Source: Cryptolaemus montrouzieri
Taxonomy: Eukaryota > Arthropoda > Insecta > Coleoptera > Coccinellidae
Direction: 5' to 3'
NCBI GenBank assembly: GCA_013387265.2
Contig: JABFTP020000186.1
Coordinates: 31,810,605-31,874,604 of the forward strand
DNA: 64,000 nucleotides
Made by a program: the position numbers and the translations under genes. This document shows, piece after piece, positions 52,656 to 64,000 of this stretch (position 1 is its first letter; every line of letters starts with the position of its first letter). The notes under the pieces were generated by a model that saw only the letters and a list, made by a program, of their open reading frames with translations, was not told the origin of the DNA and searched no databases.

Positions 52656-53060
52656 AGGAACAAACGCACCTATAATTGTCCGGAAAAACCTACGCCGTCC
52701 GTAAATAAAGAGACATTGAATATACAAAGGTGAAACTGTAAGCAAAATGTATCTGAGTGCAGCCAGAAAATATGGAAGTGACTACCATACTCAAAGAGAT
52801 ACCCGTTGAAATAAGTGATAGAGAAGTCGCGGAAGACTTTGAAAAAAAGCGATTCTTGGCGATAAGAGTTGCGAGAATGAAGAAAAATGATATCCAACAT
52901 CGCTAGTACTAGTGGAGTTTGACAAATATCTGGAAGAAATATACTCCATAGTGAGATAACTTTGCGGGCTCTCGGTGAAAGGCATTCGGACAAGCTCGAA
53001 AAAGGAGGGATGCATGGCACCATCGAGTGAACGAAACTAAGATTGAACAATCAATCTCTG
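52656..53060 (+). pseudogene. Retrotransposon gag-like ORF1 fossil (PRE/C2HC type)
   Basis: At about 52772 the forward strand reads MEVTTILKEIPVEISDREVA then EDFEKKRFLAIRVARMKKND. It resumes in another frame with LVEFDKYLEEIYSIV and LCGLSVKGIR. This matches the gag-associated domain that precedes zinc knuckles in ORF1 of several insect non-LTR elements (typically E-I-x-x-x-E-V-x-x-x-L-x-x-x-G-F then V-x-R-M). The knuckles are not preserved. Downstream, 53061-53760 is purine-rich and may be the rest of the ORF, but I cannot identify it. Confidence 0.55.
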
Positions 53061-54734
53061 AAAAAACAAGCAGGACAAAAGTTCAAATCTGCCTCTCTGT
53101 CATTTACGAATTACAAAATGGGACCGAGCACAGAGAGGAAAAGGTGTTTATCTGTCAGTACAGAGTAAAATCTCTCAAACAACTAACGAAAAAAACGAAT
53201 TTGCGTTGATCTTGGGTATGTTGGATGAAATCGAGCACTGCACTGCTGCGACGAATGACCAAAAATGTCCTTCCTTCTCAGAAAATTCATAAAGTAGGAA
53301 CGAAATAAAATGGAGGGAAGAGCCAAAAAAGGGGAGCAGGTATATGTCCTCATTTTCACAGAATCCTCAAGGCGAGTCTGGTTAAACGAACAGATAAAAC
53401 CTCCTGAAAGACTCAATTTCAAACAAAGACAAAAGGACAAACGCAGACAAGTGGCACCACATGATATGCTGAAGATGCTGTAACTTTTCGCTTTTTGGTT
53501 AAGACTAAATCTTGAGTTGTTGGGAAACTTTCAAGATACTGGTCCTTCAAACTAAAGAACAAGCAGCAGACAATTTCAAACCTGCCTTTGTGCCAGTTGT
53601 GATTCTCTCTCAGAAAAGCAGTATGGGCAGAAAGAGATAAGCAAAGAAGCATAAAGCGCAAACAAGGTGAAAAAGGGTGCATTGAAAGAACTCTCACTAA
53701 ATCAAAGGACCCCAAGAAGTACACAAAAACTGTTACACGACGTGAGTGGCATCAAATGATGTTTGGAAAAGACTAGTAACATACCATATTAGGTATGCGT
53801 AATCGGGTGCGTTATTCACGTTTTTTAGTGATCCACTCAATGACCTTGACGTTCCACAATGGTCCCTAAAAACTCCAACGAGTTTTTAATCGACCAAAAT
53901 TTTTCAACTGTCTGCGTTTGAGCAAGACACTTTCAGACATTGAGTAGCTAGACTAATTATCAAATTTTTTTGTCTCTTGAGGAATTTTGATATGATGAAC
54001 GATTCAATCGCAAAATTTCAATTTCATGATTTCATTTCTTCAACCTCCTAGCAAGTAAATTCAGTACGAACAACCAAAAAATCTCAGACACCAAATACAC
54101 TGATCAATTAATGAATCTGATAATGAATTCGCTGTTTTTATTCAATTGAAAGTAAGATGAAAAAAGAACTGATGGAAATGAAAGCAAGGTATTAAGACTC
54201 TTGGCAGTTGTTAGTCTGTCTTAGTACTTCTACTCTACTGTACTTCTGGTACAGCAAGCAAACAAGTATCCTGATTCGTTTTAGCATGTTTCTGCTCCAA
54301 TTATCTATGAAATTCTGAAGGATATAAACCACTAAACCTAACCTAAACCGTGTCTACAATAATGTATATTGTGCTAATATCTATATATGCTACGGTACAC
54401 CCTACCTATTAGGTAGGTAGGTAGATAAGGTATATCGTGTATGTACGACAACCTTGCATTACACATACTTGCAGCCTCTTACAGTCGATCGTAAGTAGTC
54501 TAAAATATTGAGGTAGATCGCCAGCAGTGCAAGTTTGTGGACCCCTGGTTTAGTAATTCACCAATAGGAGACAATATTTTCGAACCAATCTGAATTAATC
54601 GACCCAATGTACCTAGCTACCTAACGGAATGAATACTTCGATTGGAACATCCTATATGAACTCCTTACACGAAGTGTTAACCTAATTTGTTCAGAGCATT
54701 AAGAGACCTTTCCAATTTTTCTGATAAGGTGTCA
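53061..54734. other. No recognisable gene
   Basis: 53061-53760 is purine-rich on the forward strand with short open frames only. A run of GTAGG repeats lies at about 54412, next to a (CCTAA)-like patch at about 54334. Confidence 0.4.
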
Positions 54735-55180
54735 CATGATACTCTTCGCTATTGAAATTCTCAAGTTTGGGGATGCTGAGATTTTGGGGTTCATTGTTTG
54801 TCAAATATTATATGATATTACCTTTTTTAATATGAAGATTAATATAAATAATCGAAAAACATTACTAAAATTATTCCACTGGAACCATATTCCCTATAAT
54901 GATTTTGTAGGTAGGCTTGGTGTGGTTAAGGATTGGATTAGTAGCTTTCTCTTCAGTAGATCCATTCGGGTGGTAGATGGTGAAGCCCCAGGGCTTCGAA
55001 AACAGAGCATTTGGGTTTGCAGACCACTGTACTCTCGCATTCTCATTTTCCAGTCAGCGTCCTATAATTGCTGAGGGGCACACTGATAAAGATACCAACA
55101 GAGCATGTCCCTAAATCCAGACTTGGGGAAGATATCAGAGTTGAGGGGTTTCTTTAAGCTGCTGAAAAATTATGTTTGGA
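54735..55180 (+). pseudogene. Jockey-type RT fragment, related to 33385-35745
   Basis: WISSFLFSRSIRVVDGEAPG at about 54940-54995 matches the RT segment before the P-Q-G-S motif. A deletion then joins it to AFGFADHCTLALSFSSQRPI near 55010-55060 (F-A-D-D with His replacing the second Asp). The nucleotide sequence TTTTCCAGTCAGCGTCCTAT near 55050 is shared with the reverse-strand copy near 34160, so both belong to one family. Confidence 0.6.
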
Positions 55181-56804
55181 TATTTGTGACAACTAATTAG
55201 CTACTAAATTGTCACCCACACATGCTCAGTCAGTTATTGTTAGAAAAACTACATACCTGTTTGAAATTCCGTGAAAATTTAGCCATTCAAAAGAGCAGTT
55301 TGATGTGAGCACTAATAGCCATGAAAATGAAATTACCAACAGTAGTAGCTACAGAAAGAACAACCATTGTTTATGTAATTATATTTCTATATCGCATTGT
55401 ATTCTGTTTTTCGTCGAATCACTAATTGTTTTCGTTCATCTGAATAAATCTTAACATAGACGCCAATAGAGCTGTAACACAAGCACGAAATATCTGTTTT
55501 CGAAATCGCTGTCTTTTCACACTTCTCACACGTAAACCCAAGTGGAAAAAATTGAATTGAATTTGGTTCGATTTTCGTGGAGACAAATTATACATTATAC
55601 ATACAATGAAATTGTAAGGCATTGTTCAATAACATTTACAAAGTCAGAATAATTTCATCATACTGACTTACATGTGCTCGTTACCATGCCTACAAAACAT
55701 GAAGGTTGTGTTACATTGTGGTGACTATTTAATGCTCACCTAGATATTGTATATCTTAAAACTTTCCTAGCTTTCATACTTATTCAAATCTTCTTCAACT
55801 ATGATGTAAAAAGTGAAAGTGGTATGAAACAAGTGGAATACTTATCATTTAAGAAACTCAAAGGAAGTCGAAAATACGTAGGAATATAATTAGTACGAAA
55901 GTATTAATGTAAAAGTGAAATGAGTAACATTTGATCGTGGAGGAATACAGAAATATGAGTGTTAGGGTTAGTTGCAATCCTCTTCTTCCTTGAATATTTT
56001 ATCTGACGCAATTTTCATAGAAATGTGGAGAACAGCGACCTAAGCATAAGAATATGTGGCGAAGTACTAGCAATATCCTCTAGGCATAGGTAAACCGTTG
56101 CGTAAGCTGATAACTTGAAAAGAGCATTGGACATCACCTTAAAAAATAGGAAGCATTTTAGTATTTTGGCAAACATTGGTAGAATCAAACTAACGGTGTT
56201 CTTTTAACTACCAATTGATGCTTTCATACGCTTTAGCGATAGAGATATCGTATATGTTCACACCTTCCGATCATCTTGTATCCATAGTGCATATTCAGAG
56301 TGATCCGAAGATGAAAATCAACGCTGAATAATGAGAAAACAATTACAAATTTTCTCAGCAGAGTGTCTTATTGTTAACCGTGGATTTATTCTACAAACCT
56401 TTACTGGTTACACCATAGTTATTTTTTTTGTGAGTGCGAAAGTTGGACTTTCAAATCAAAAATGGAGAAACGTGAATATATTTTCGATATGTTTCTCCTC
56501 AATATAATAGAAAAAATGTCAAAGTTCTTGTACTTCGCTCATATCATGTATGCGAAGTGAGAAATTGCACACTATTCGCTTGATTATCGATGTGAAAATT
56601 CGAGATAAAGTGTTCCGCATAAGAAGAAGTAGCATAAGATGCGGTCTAGGCGTTAGGCTGGAATTCTTGCAATGAGTCAGATTTGAAAGGGGTTTTATCT
56701 CTGGAAGATGCCGTTCCACTCTCTTCAATCATAATATTATAAAATCAAATGATACACTTCTGTTTGTTTTCCAGGATGTTCACTTTTGATACATACGACT
56801 GGTT
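55181..56804. other. No recognisable gene
   Basis: AT-rich; short open frames only. Confidence 0.45.
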
Positions 56805-57115
56805 TCAACAGTTACGTCTGGAATATACAGAACTGAATGTAATGAATGCCCAACAACTTACGTAGGGCAAATTGGTCGAAATTTTGAATCAAGATTAGAA
56901 GAACATCTTTTTCTAAATAACACATCCTCATTTCTTGAACATTTTGGATATACATATCAGATAATATTAGATAATTCAAAAATTCTCCACAAATGTAATA
57001 AAGGGATGACATTGAATCTGCTGAAAGTTACGAAATCAAAAAACCCTGTGAAAACCTAAAAGTCACCTCTCTCAATAATCAACTAGAAATGAATCACTCT
57101 CCACTACTCTACATT
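56805..57115 (+). pseudogene. Penelope-like GIY-YIG endonuclease fragment
   Basis: Forward reading: TECNECPTTYVGQIGRNFES, RLEEHLFLNNTSSFLEHFGY, then NSKILHKCNKGMTLNLLKV. The Y-V-G-Q-x-G-R-x-F block and the later E-x-L motif are classic for the Penelope GIY-YIG domain; the Cys pair before it is also kept. It is a different family from the copy at 3461. One stop is crossed at about 57058. No RT nearby. Confidence 0.7.
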
Positions 57116-57484
57116 TGAAAAATATAAAGTGAGATTCTCTCACAAGTTTTAGCTGTAGACACTCGAATATATTAATGACATCATTTGCTCTCTTCAACTC
57201 ACTTAAGTGATAAATTTCCAACCATTTTCCGTTTTGTCACATCAAACACACAAAGTGGCTCAGTTTATTTCGTCTCTCTAAAAATTATAAAATACTCTTG
57301 TTTTTGAAAATAAGACCAAAAATCATAAATGAAAAAGCTCATACAAATATTTGAGATCAGAATTGCCTACGAAATCTCTTCAAGTTGCATCTAAATACGT
57401 ACAACTTCTATTAATACCTACCATATTTCTTCCACAATTGAAGTATGATCCAGATCTTCTTTGTCAACATTCTCTATTCGAAGG
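57116..57484. other. No recognisable gene
   Basis: AT-rich spacer; nothing assigned. Confidence 0.5.
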
Positions 57485-58171
57485 TGCTATCTATTGCTTC
57501 TATTAGAGATCTATAATAATATATAAATTTGCGAAATATAGGAAACAAGATTAGAATATTTTCTCCAAATGCGTTTTTTGTTGGAGATAAAAGCCAGTTT
57601 TCGGTTTGCAAGACTCGAAAAATTGGTTGACTATTATTTTTTCTTCAAGCAATCCACACGACTAAATTCTAGCACAGAAATAGGAGGGTCCGCTTTTACT
57701 ACTCTAAAACTAGCAGTATAATGTCGATGATATGTCCGTCACTCCGCAATGTTAGCAAAGGAAAGGTACAAATAGACAAATAGTTCAGCGAGGCAGATTA
57801 TTCAGATTGATGACGTGGCCAGGTAAATGGAGAGGAGACATTAAAGGTGAACCAGTATATTCGCGCGTTGGCTTGCATAAGCATTACTCAGCACGACTGT
57901 CTGAGATCAGTGTCCACCCACTATTGCCTTTGAAACCAATTCACCACTCTTTTCCAGAGCAGTACTCTTTTTGCACGAGACCAAGCTGTATACTATCCTG
58001 TTCATCGTATTAACACTAACATAAGAGTTTATCTTCATCTCAATATGTCTCTTCAAGACCGAAGAATGGCAACCACATTGCGAGTTGGACTTTTGACACG
58101 GCTGCTCTCAACAAGGATGTGGTACTATTTCAGTTCCACTGGTGTTGATCTTTCAGCCATGAAATTCTCCT
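57485..58171 (-). mobile_element. RTE-like retrotransposon 3' end, reverse orientation
   Basis: Inverted copy of 63248-63978. It covers the last part of the coding region and the 3' region and is cut at 58171, exactly where RLE copy C begins. Segments shared with the other arm include CTCTTCAAGACCGAAGAATGG and TCAACACCAGTGG (in reverse complement there). Identity appears high but with many small gaps. Confidence 0.7.
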
Positions 58172-60939
58172 ATATCCTGGAGTAATTATATATTAGGATA
58201 ACGTTAAATGTTATGAGAATATATCAATCTACCAGAATATATACATACTATAGCATCATCAGACAATGATATCAATGTACCAACGAGTAGTGTCAGAGGC
58301 TTTCTCCCCGGAAAAATCCAGTGTACGGACCTTAGTCAAGTAACACTGAATGTTACCTATTAATAGTTTCCTTTGTGTGAAGTGGTGAACGATCGAATAG
58401 AATACTGCTCTGAATATAAATATGACAAAATTGTCAGTTAATTATATTACATTTATATAAACACATAAATAAAATATGAAATGAGATTCTGAGCAGTATA
58501 AACTAAAGAGAAAACCTATGACTCTACCTCATTATTATTTTCGGAAAGAAACCTACGAAGAATATTACAAGATTTGATGACTGTTATCTTTTGTAACTGT
58601 TCAAACAAATTTTTCTTCAGACCCAAAATCTCAATACTTTTGTGAAGATTTCTAGGAATAACGCCTGTTGTAGAAATAATAATCGGTAGAATAAATATTT
58701 TCTTCATTTTCCACATTTTTTAATCTCGTCGCCAAGCATCATATATTTAGAAATTTTTTCATTGTATTTATTTTGTATATTATGTGTGTCGGGTATAGCA
58801 ATATCAATTATATATGTTATTTGATTCTGTTTATCACTAAGAACGATATCTGGTCTATTGTGTTTTACAGCTCTGTTGCAAAGAATTGTTTTATCGAAAT
58901 AAAGTTTATATTTGTCATTTTCACAAATAATCTCAGGTTCATATTTCTGAAATTTTTTTCTTTTGGGAATTAAGTCATGTTTAATTCCTAGATCAAAGTG
59001 AATAATGTTAGCGACGGTATTATGTCTCTCTAAATAATCTGTTGAAGCAAGGACTGAGCAAGATGATAATATATGAAAAACTGTTTCTGAAGAACAGAAA
59101 CATCTACGGCAAGAATCATCTATATTTTGTTTGATGATGTGTTTTCTATAATTCCTCGTGAAAACAACCTGATCATGGATCGCAATTGCCAAGCCTTCTG
59201 TTTCAGCAAACAATTCTCCAGATACTAACCATTTATTCGATGCAATTTCATCAATATAATCATTTTTCAATTCTTTAGGATGCTTTCCGTGTAATTCCTT
59301 CTGCATCCAACTTACTCTTTTAGAATTATCATCAAATATATCAAAATCTACCTTTTGCATTGTCAAGTTCAGAGGTGTAAGATTATAATCTGAAGCAACA
59401 ACAATATCATGTAATTTAGACGTTCTCTGTTTATCATGAAAATGGGAACGTAGATGAAAAATCTGTTTACTATGAAGATTATTCAAATCAATTAATCCAC
59501 GACCTCCAAGATGTCTAGGTAGTGTAACTCTCTGAACAGCTGACTTTGGGTGGTGCTTATGATATTTACAGAGCATTTTCCTCGTTTGACATTGTAATTC
59601 ATTTAGATCAGTTTTAGACCATTTAATAATTCCAAAAGAAGATGTAAGAATAGGAACAGCATAGGAGTTGATAGCTCTGAAAAGGTTTTACTAGTTAAAT
59701 AACTCTTGATGATAATTCTAAGTCTTTTGTAATATGAACTTCTAATATTTTCTTTAGTGCTGCTATGGTTAATTGTCTTCTCTTGACAAAATCCAAGATA
59801 TTTATATGTATCTCCTTGATGCATTGGCTCGATTTCGATATTGGAAATCTTTATATAATCAGAGGTGATCTTTCCTTTTTCAATAGAAAGATTTTTACAT
59901 TTTGGAAGCCCAAATTTCATATGAATATCATTGGAATAGTTGAAAGTAATCTCAAGTAGACTTTTAAATGAGATCTGGTTCCGGCATATAATTTAATATC
60001 ATCTAAATAAATTAAGTGACCTAATTTGAATTCAGTTAATAGACTCTTTATTTTGAAGCCGAAACTAGTAGCATTTAATTCATGAGATAATGGATTGAGG
60101 CAAAGACAAAACCAAAGAGCACTTAAAGAATCACCTTGAAAAATGCCTCTTTTGATTGGAATTACTTCGGATTTTAACGATTGTTTTGGAATATTTAAAT
60201 GAAGATTGGTTCTCCAATTTTTCATTACAAATTCAAGAAAATGACGAAGTGTCTTATCAATTTTATAAATTTCCAAAATTTCTTGAAGCCATGAATGGGG
60301 AGAACTATCAAAAGCCTTTTGGTAATCAATGAAGGCTGTATGAATATTTCTCTTCTTAGTTTGAGCTTGATTCAAAGCAACAGAATCAATTACAAGTTGC
60401 TCTTTAGTACCAAGGTGTTTTTTTCTACATCCTTTTTGATGTTCGGAAAGAATATTATAATTCTCCAAATGTGCATAAATTTTTTGGGTAATACATGCAG
60501 TTACAGTTTTATATATTGTTGAAGGCAAGTAATTGGTCTATATTGAGACGGATCAATAATATTATCACTTTTCGGTTTTAAATAAGTAATTCTTTGTGTG
60601 AAAAATAAAGGAGTAGCTGAGGGTTCTTTATTATAAATGAAAAATATTCAGCCAATTTTTCATGAACGCAAGAGAATTTCTTGAACCAAAAGTTATGAAT
60701 ACCATCAACACCTGGAGATTTCAAATTTTTCGTGTGTTTAATAACTGATGTTATATCTTCGATTGAACATTTTTCAAATTGCATGCATTCTATTTTAGAA
60801 AATCGAGACCTTCCATTTAAAATCCAACTTGCATTGGAATTGTGTTGCCTTGGCACTGCCCAAATTGAAGACCAATAATCAGTTAAAATATCAATTTTAG
60901 GAACTCCATTTCCAGAAATATTTTCATTTGAACCTGAAA
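58172..60939 (-). mobile_element. RLE-type non-LTR retrotransposon, copy C (inverted part of a probable twin-primed insertion)
   Basis: The longest copy of the family: from the region before the RT to the 3' untranslated region. On its sense strand it stops at CCTGGATA, about 35 bases before the point where copy D begins. The missing 3' end appears in opposite orientation as copy D. It is nearly identical to copy B where they overlap. Confidence 0.85.
58516..60938 (-). pseudogene. RLE retrotransposon ORF with RT and endonuclease, broken (copy C)
   Basis: Sense order: DYWSSIW and NASWILNG (N-terminal to RT), NLKSPGVDGIHNFWFKK near 60720-60670, RT palm IDYQKAFDSS near 60330, RGIFQGDSLSALWF near 60150, active site YLDDIKLYA near 60010, KYLGF near 59790, SFGIIKWSKTD near 59630, LPRHLGGRGL, then a 290-codon open frame at 58704-59576. 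In that frame the knuckle C156-x2-C159-x8-H168-x4-C173 and the restriction-like endonuclease R241-P-D-x14-D258 are intact. The C-terminal block follows after the shared AAAAAAT break at about 58717. Other frameshifts lie near 60630, 60545, 59925 and 59665. Y-L-D-D and the knuckle/RLE order place it in the R2/R4-type group, most like R4/Dong. Confidence 0.85.
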
Positions 60940-61140
<201 letters not shown>

Positions 61141-61157
61141 AGCGAAAAGAGAGGTTG

Positions 61158-61158
<1 letters not shown>

Positions 61159-61221
<63 letters not shown>
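61159..61221. repeat. (TA)n microsatellite
   Basis: About 62 bp of TA, separated from the previous array by an 18-bp unique stretch (AGCGAAAAGAGAGGTTGT). Confidence 0.95.
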
Positions 61222-61223
<2 letters not shown>

Positions 61224-62644
61224 CATTACAAGTTTCATTTGTTTTTAAAATAGTTATTGAATTTGGAAGTACCAGTGCTATTAGATTCTGTTTTTTCCGA
61301 AAAAAATTTCTGGGTTGAGAAAACTGACGACAAGACATCGAAAACACGTTCATAAAGTTCCTTCTACTTTCTATTGTCTGTTTCATGATGGATGTAAATT
61401 TCTGTGAATAAACTTCATTTCATGGTAATAATATGGAAAATTTTATAAGTCCATTATGCAGTTCAGAATATTTATTCTTTGTTCGTGAAAATTATCTGAT
61501 ATACTAATTCAATAAAGTAAAATATTGCAGAAAGAGATATTGCAGAAAACATCAAACATTCAAACTCCATGTTGTAAAGTTACGAACATCAAAGTTCTTC
61601 GCCTTATCTGAAAATATTACCAACTTGTTTTGACTTTACCACAATTCAGAAACATGCAAATGTAAGTAATATACGTAACCAGTCTAGTAAAAATATCGTT
61701 ATTTTCATTTCTAAGCTTCTATATGAAATGACAAATTTCAATCGTTATAGTTTGCTTTGCTGAAATATCGAAAGTTGATGTAATAATCGTTTCAGTTTCC
61801 TTTGACGTTCATTCGAAGAGATAGTTCATGATGGTACAAGTTTTACTACTAGGAAATCAATAGCATGGCTTTCTCTTTCTATTCTTTCATAAGGGGTTCA
61901 CGCTCTCCATTCCAGAGAAGATTAGAAGCGTAAAAACATGTGTTTAGAAAATTGATATGGGATAAAATTCATTCATTTCGTAAAATGGTGTGTAGAACTC
62001 TGGTTCATCAATATTATTATTATAATCTACACTGAGCACAAATGAGGTTTTGAAATTTTTCTGTAAGTAAAGTACCTATTTATTCCCTCCTTCGTATTTA
62101 TTGCGAAAGATTAGGAATTCATAAAATCAAAATAAAATATCAGGAATATCAGGTAAAAACATGTTTCCTGCTAACAAAAATTATATTGTCTGAATATAAA
62201 CTAACCGGCAAAAATTCGATCAAGCAGAAATTATCCTCTAGCTTGAAATTCCATTAATCTCTGATTTATTCTTCGATATCCTTGAATTTTGAATATGTTA
62301 CAGATTTGTTAACGAAGAATAACAATTGATATTGCTTATGTGTGACGATGCATCTCAAATAGCAATATAGGAGGGGAAACCAGAAATGATTTTTTTCGCT
62401 AATTTTGAATCTCCTTGTAGCATTTCTATAATAAACTCTTGTCATAAATCTAGATTCAAGATCAAAGCTGTATTCATTTTAAGTGACTTAGTTTTTGAAT
62501 CATGGTGCTAGCTGAATGTTTGCAAGAAATACATATTTTTCATAAGGACAGTCAGTAAGTAAAGCAAAGGTTTTTATTTACAGAAAAAATAAAGTTCTGA
62601 ACGAATGGAAAAATACGAACAGAAAGTGATTGAATGAAATAAAC
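61222..62644. other. No recognisable gene
   Basis: AT-rich; no motif or repeat recognised. Confidence 0.5.
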
Positions 62645-62895
62645 CCCCTCCCAGTAGTGGGTGCTATCCCCCGCCTGCTTTCATTACGGCTCGAATGCGT
62701 CTTGGCATACCTTCTGTAAGATTACGGATCTTTCTTTGCTCTATTCTTGCCCACTATTCTTGAAAAGCCTGACCTACTGCAATCAGATTCTACTAAGAAG
62801 CAGGAACCTAACCTTCTACCCATCGTCTCCCACACATACTGAATCAGATTGAGATCAGGGCTTCTTAACGGCCAGTCTATTATCAATAGTTCATG
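62645..62895 (-). pseudogene. Tc1-like transposase C-terminal fragment
   Basis: Reverse strand: DWPLRSPDLNLIQYVWETMG then RRL near 62880-62825, matching the D-W-P-x-x-S-P-D-L-N-P-I-E-x-x-W motif that carries the third catalytic residue (Glu replaced by Gln here). After a frameshift it continues to RRIRAVMKAGGG near 62680. Upstream catalytic segments are missing. Confidence 0.7.
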
Positions 62896-62959
62896 TTTCG
62901 TAACTATGCTGAAAAAACTTACCGCCAGAAAATATGAAGACCACCACCTGGTAAGCTAC

Positions 62960-63978
62960 GTACTGAGTCCATTTGGCTTTTCGGTACGTAGGGCTGGACA
63001 CTGAAACAGAGAATCGAAGATCACTTCAATGCTTCTGTTATGTGGGTTTATAGAAGTCTACTGAGAATTTCTTGGAAAGATCATGTTACTAATGAAGAAG
63101 TTCTGAAGTGCATAAACAAGACTTCTGAAGTATTTTCACAATGAAGAAAAAATAAGCTCGAGTATTTCAGCCATGTAATGAGGAAAGCCGAATATCAACT
63201 ATTTCACATTTTTGACTAGGAACAAATCGAGAAGGCTTTTAGGGTGTAGGAGAATTTCATGGCTAAAAGATCAACACCAGTGGTACTAAAATAGTACCAT
63301 ATCCTTGTTGAGAGTAGCCGTATCAAAAGTCCAACTCGCAATGCGGTCGCCATTCTTCGGTCTTGAAGAGACATATTAAGACGAAGTTAGATCTTATGTT
63401 AGTTTAAATACGATAAAAAGGATAGTATGTAGCTTGGTCTCGTGCAAAAAAAGTACTGCTTCGGAAAACAGTGATAAATTGGCTTCAAAGCCAATAGTGT
63501 GTGGACACTGATCTCTGACACTTTTGTCGAGTAATGCTAATGCAAGCCAACGCGCGAATATACTTCAATATATCTTCTCCGTTTCACTGGCCACGTCAGC
63601 AATCTGAATTATAGCACTCGCTGAAGAAGTCAAAGAATCTGTGGCACATCGAGAATAACTGAGCCATTCTGCGAGCTAATTGTACCTTTCCTCTGCTGAC
63701 ATCGCGGAGTGACGGACATCTCAACGACATTATACTGCTAGTTTTAGAGTAGTAAAAGCGGACTTCTCATTTTTCTGTTACGATTTAGTCGTGCGGACAT
63801 CTGGGAGAAAAAATGATATTTAACCAACTTTCCTTATTTTGCAAACAGAAAACTAGCTCTTATCTTCACCAAAAAACGCATTTGGGGAAATTATTCAAAT
63901 CTCATTTCCTATATTTCGCACGTTCATATATATTTATAGATCTCTAATGAAAGCAATAGATACTACTTTCAAATAGCG
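62960..63978 (+). mobile_element. RTE-like non-LTR retrotransposon, 3' part with degraded ORF end
   Basis: The forward strand at about 63000-63400 reads QRIEDHFNASVMWVYRSLLR then ISWKDHVTNEEVLKCINKTS, then KLEYFSHVMRKAEYQL, then a broken C-terminal stretch containing AILRS. This is the usual region after the RT in RTE/CR1-like elements (E-x-x-x-M-W-x-Y-R-R-x-L-R-I-S-W-x-D-H-V-T-N-x-E-V). Stops interrupt it. From 63248 onward it is repeated in inverted orientation at 57485-58171. It runs to near the window edge. Confidence 0.65.
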
Positions 63979-64000
63979 ATAGATGAAAGAGAAGGTAGAG

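Overview
This is AT-rich eukaryotic nuclear DNA, almost certainly from an insect or other arthropod. The evidence is a dense mix of jockey-like, RLE-type (R2/R4-like) and RTE-like non-LTR retrotransposons, Penelope-like elements and Tc1/mariner transposases, with TTAGG-type repeat patches and long (TA)n microsatellites. I cannot resolve the order of insect. No bacterial gene organisation, rRNA gene, CRISPR array or intact host protein-coding gene was recognised. Nearly every translatable stretch that can be assigned is a decayed transposable-element fragment.

Layout. 0-2 kb: a fossil jockey-type RT C-terminus, then unassigned sequence. 2.2-4.3 kb: a large fold-back structure of inverted tandem monomers, interrupted by a Penelope-like insertion that has an 11-bp target duplication, a GIY-YIG domain and a hammerhead-ribozyme-like 3' end. 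4.3-7.1 kb: two different RLE-type retrotransposon copies (A and E) embedded in (TA)n. 8.2-9.1 and 23.5-24.2 kb: a (TA)n array followed by copies of one unidentified repeat. 10.5-13.2 kb: two mariner-like transposase fossils around a MITE-like element. 14.97-22.4 kb: a 3.7-kb tandem segmental duplication carrying a jockey-type fossil in each unit. 26.5-28.3 kb: RLE copy B, reversed, between two (TA)n arrays. 28.9-35.7 kb: one Tc1-like and three jockey-type fossils. 38.1-39.4 kb: a Penelope RT. 41-45 kb: two mariner-like fossils. 45-48.7 kb: an almost complete but broken jockey-type element with ORF1 and ORF2. 49-52 kb: a mariner N-terminus, a hammerhead-like fold and two tRNA-like SINE heads. 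52.7-57.1 kb: gag, RT and GIY-YIG fragments. 57.5-64 kb: RTE-like ends in inverted orientation flanking RLE copies C and D, then a Tc1-like C-terminus.

The most interesting system is the RLE-encoding non-LTR family (copies A, B, C, D). Every 3' end seen runs directly into (TA)n, two copies are also 5'-truncated at almost the same point against (TA)n, and C plus D have the layout of one insertion made by twin priming. Together these point to a retrotransposon that targets TA dinucleotide repeats. A second lineage (E) also abuts a (TA)n array. Two hammerhead-like folds, one in the Penelope insertion and one in an unidentified GC-richer element, are the other notable signals. Family assignments rest on motif recognition by eye; no database search was possible.
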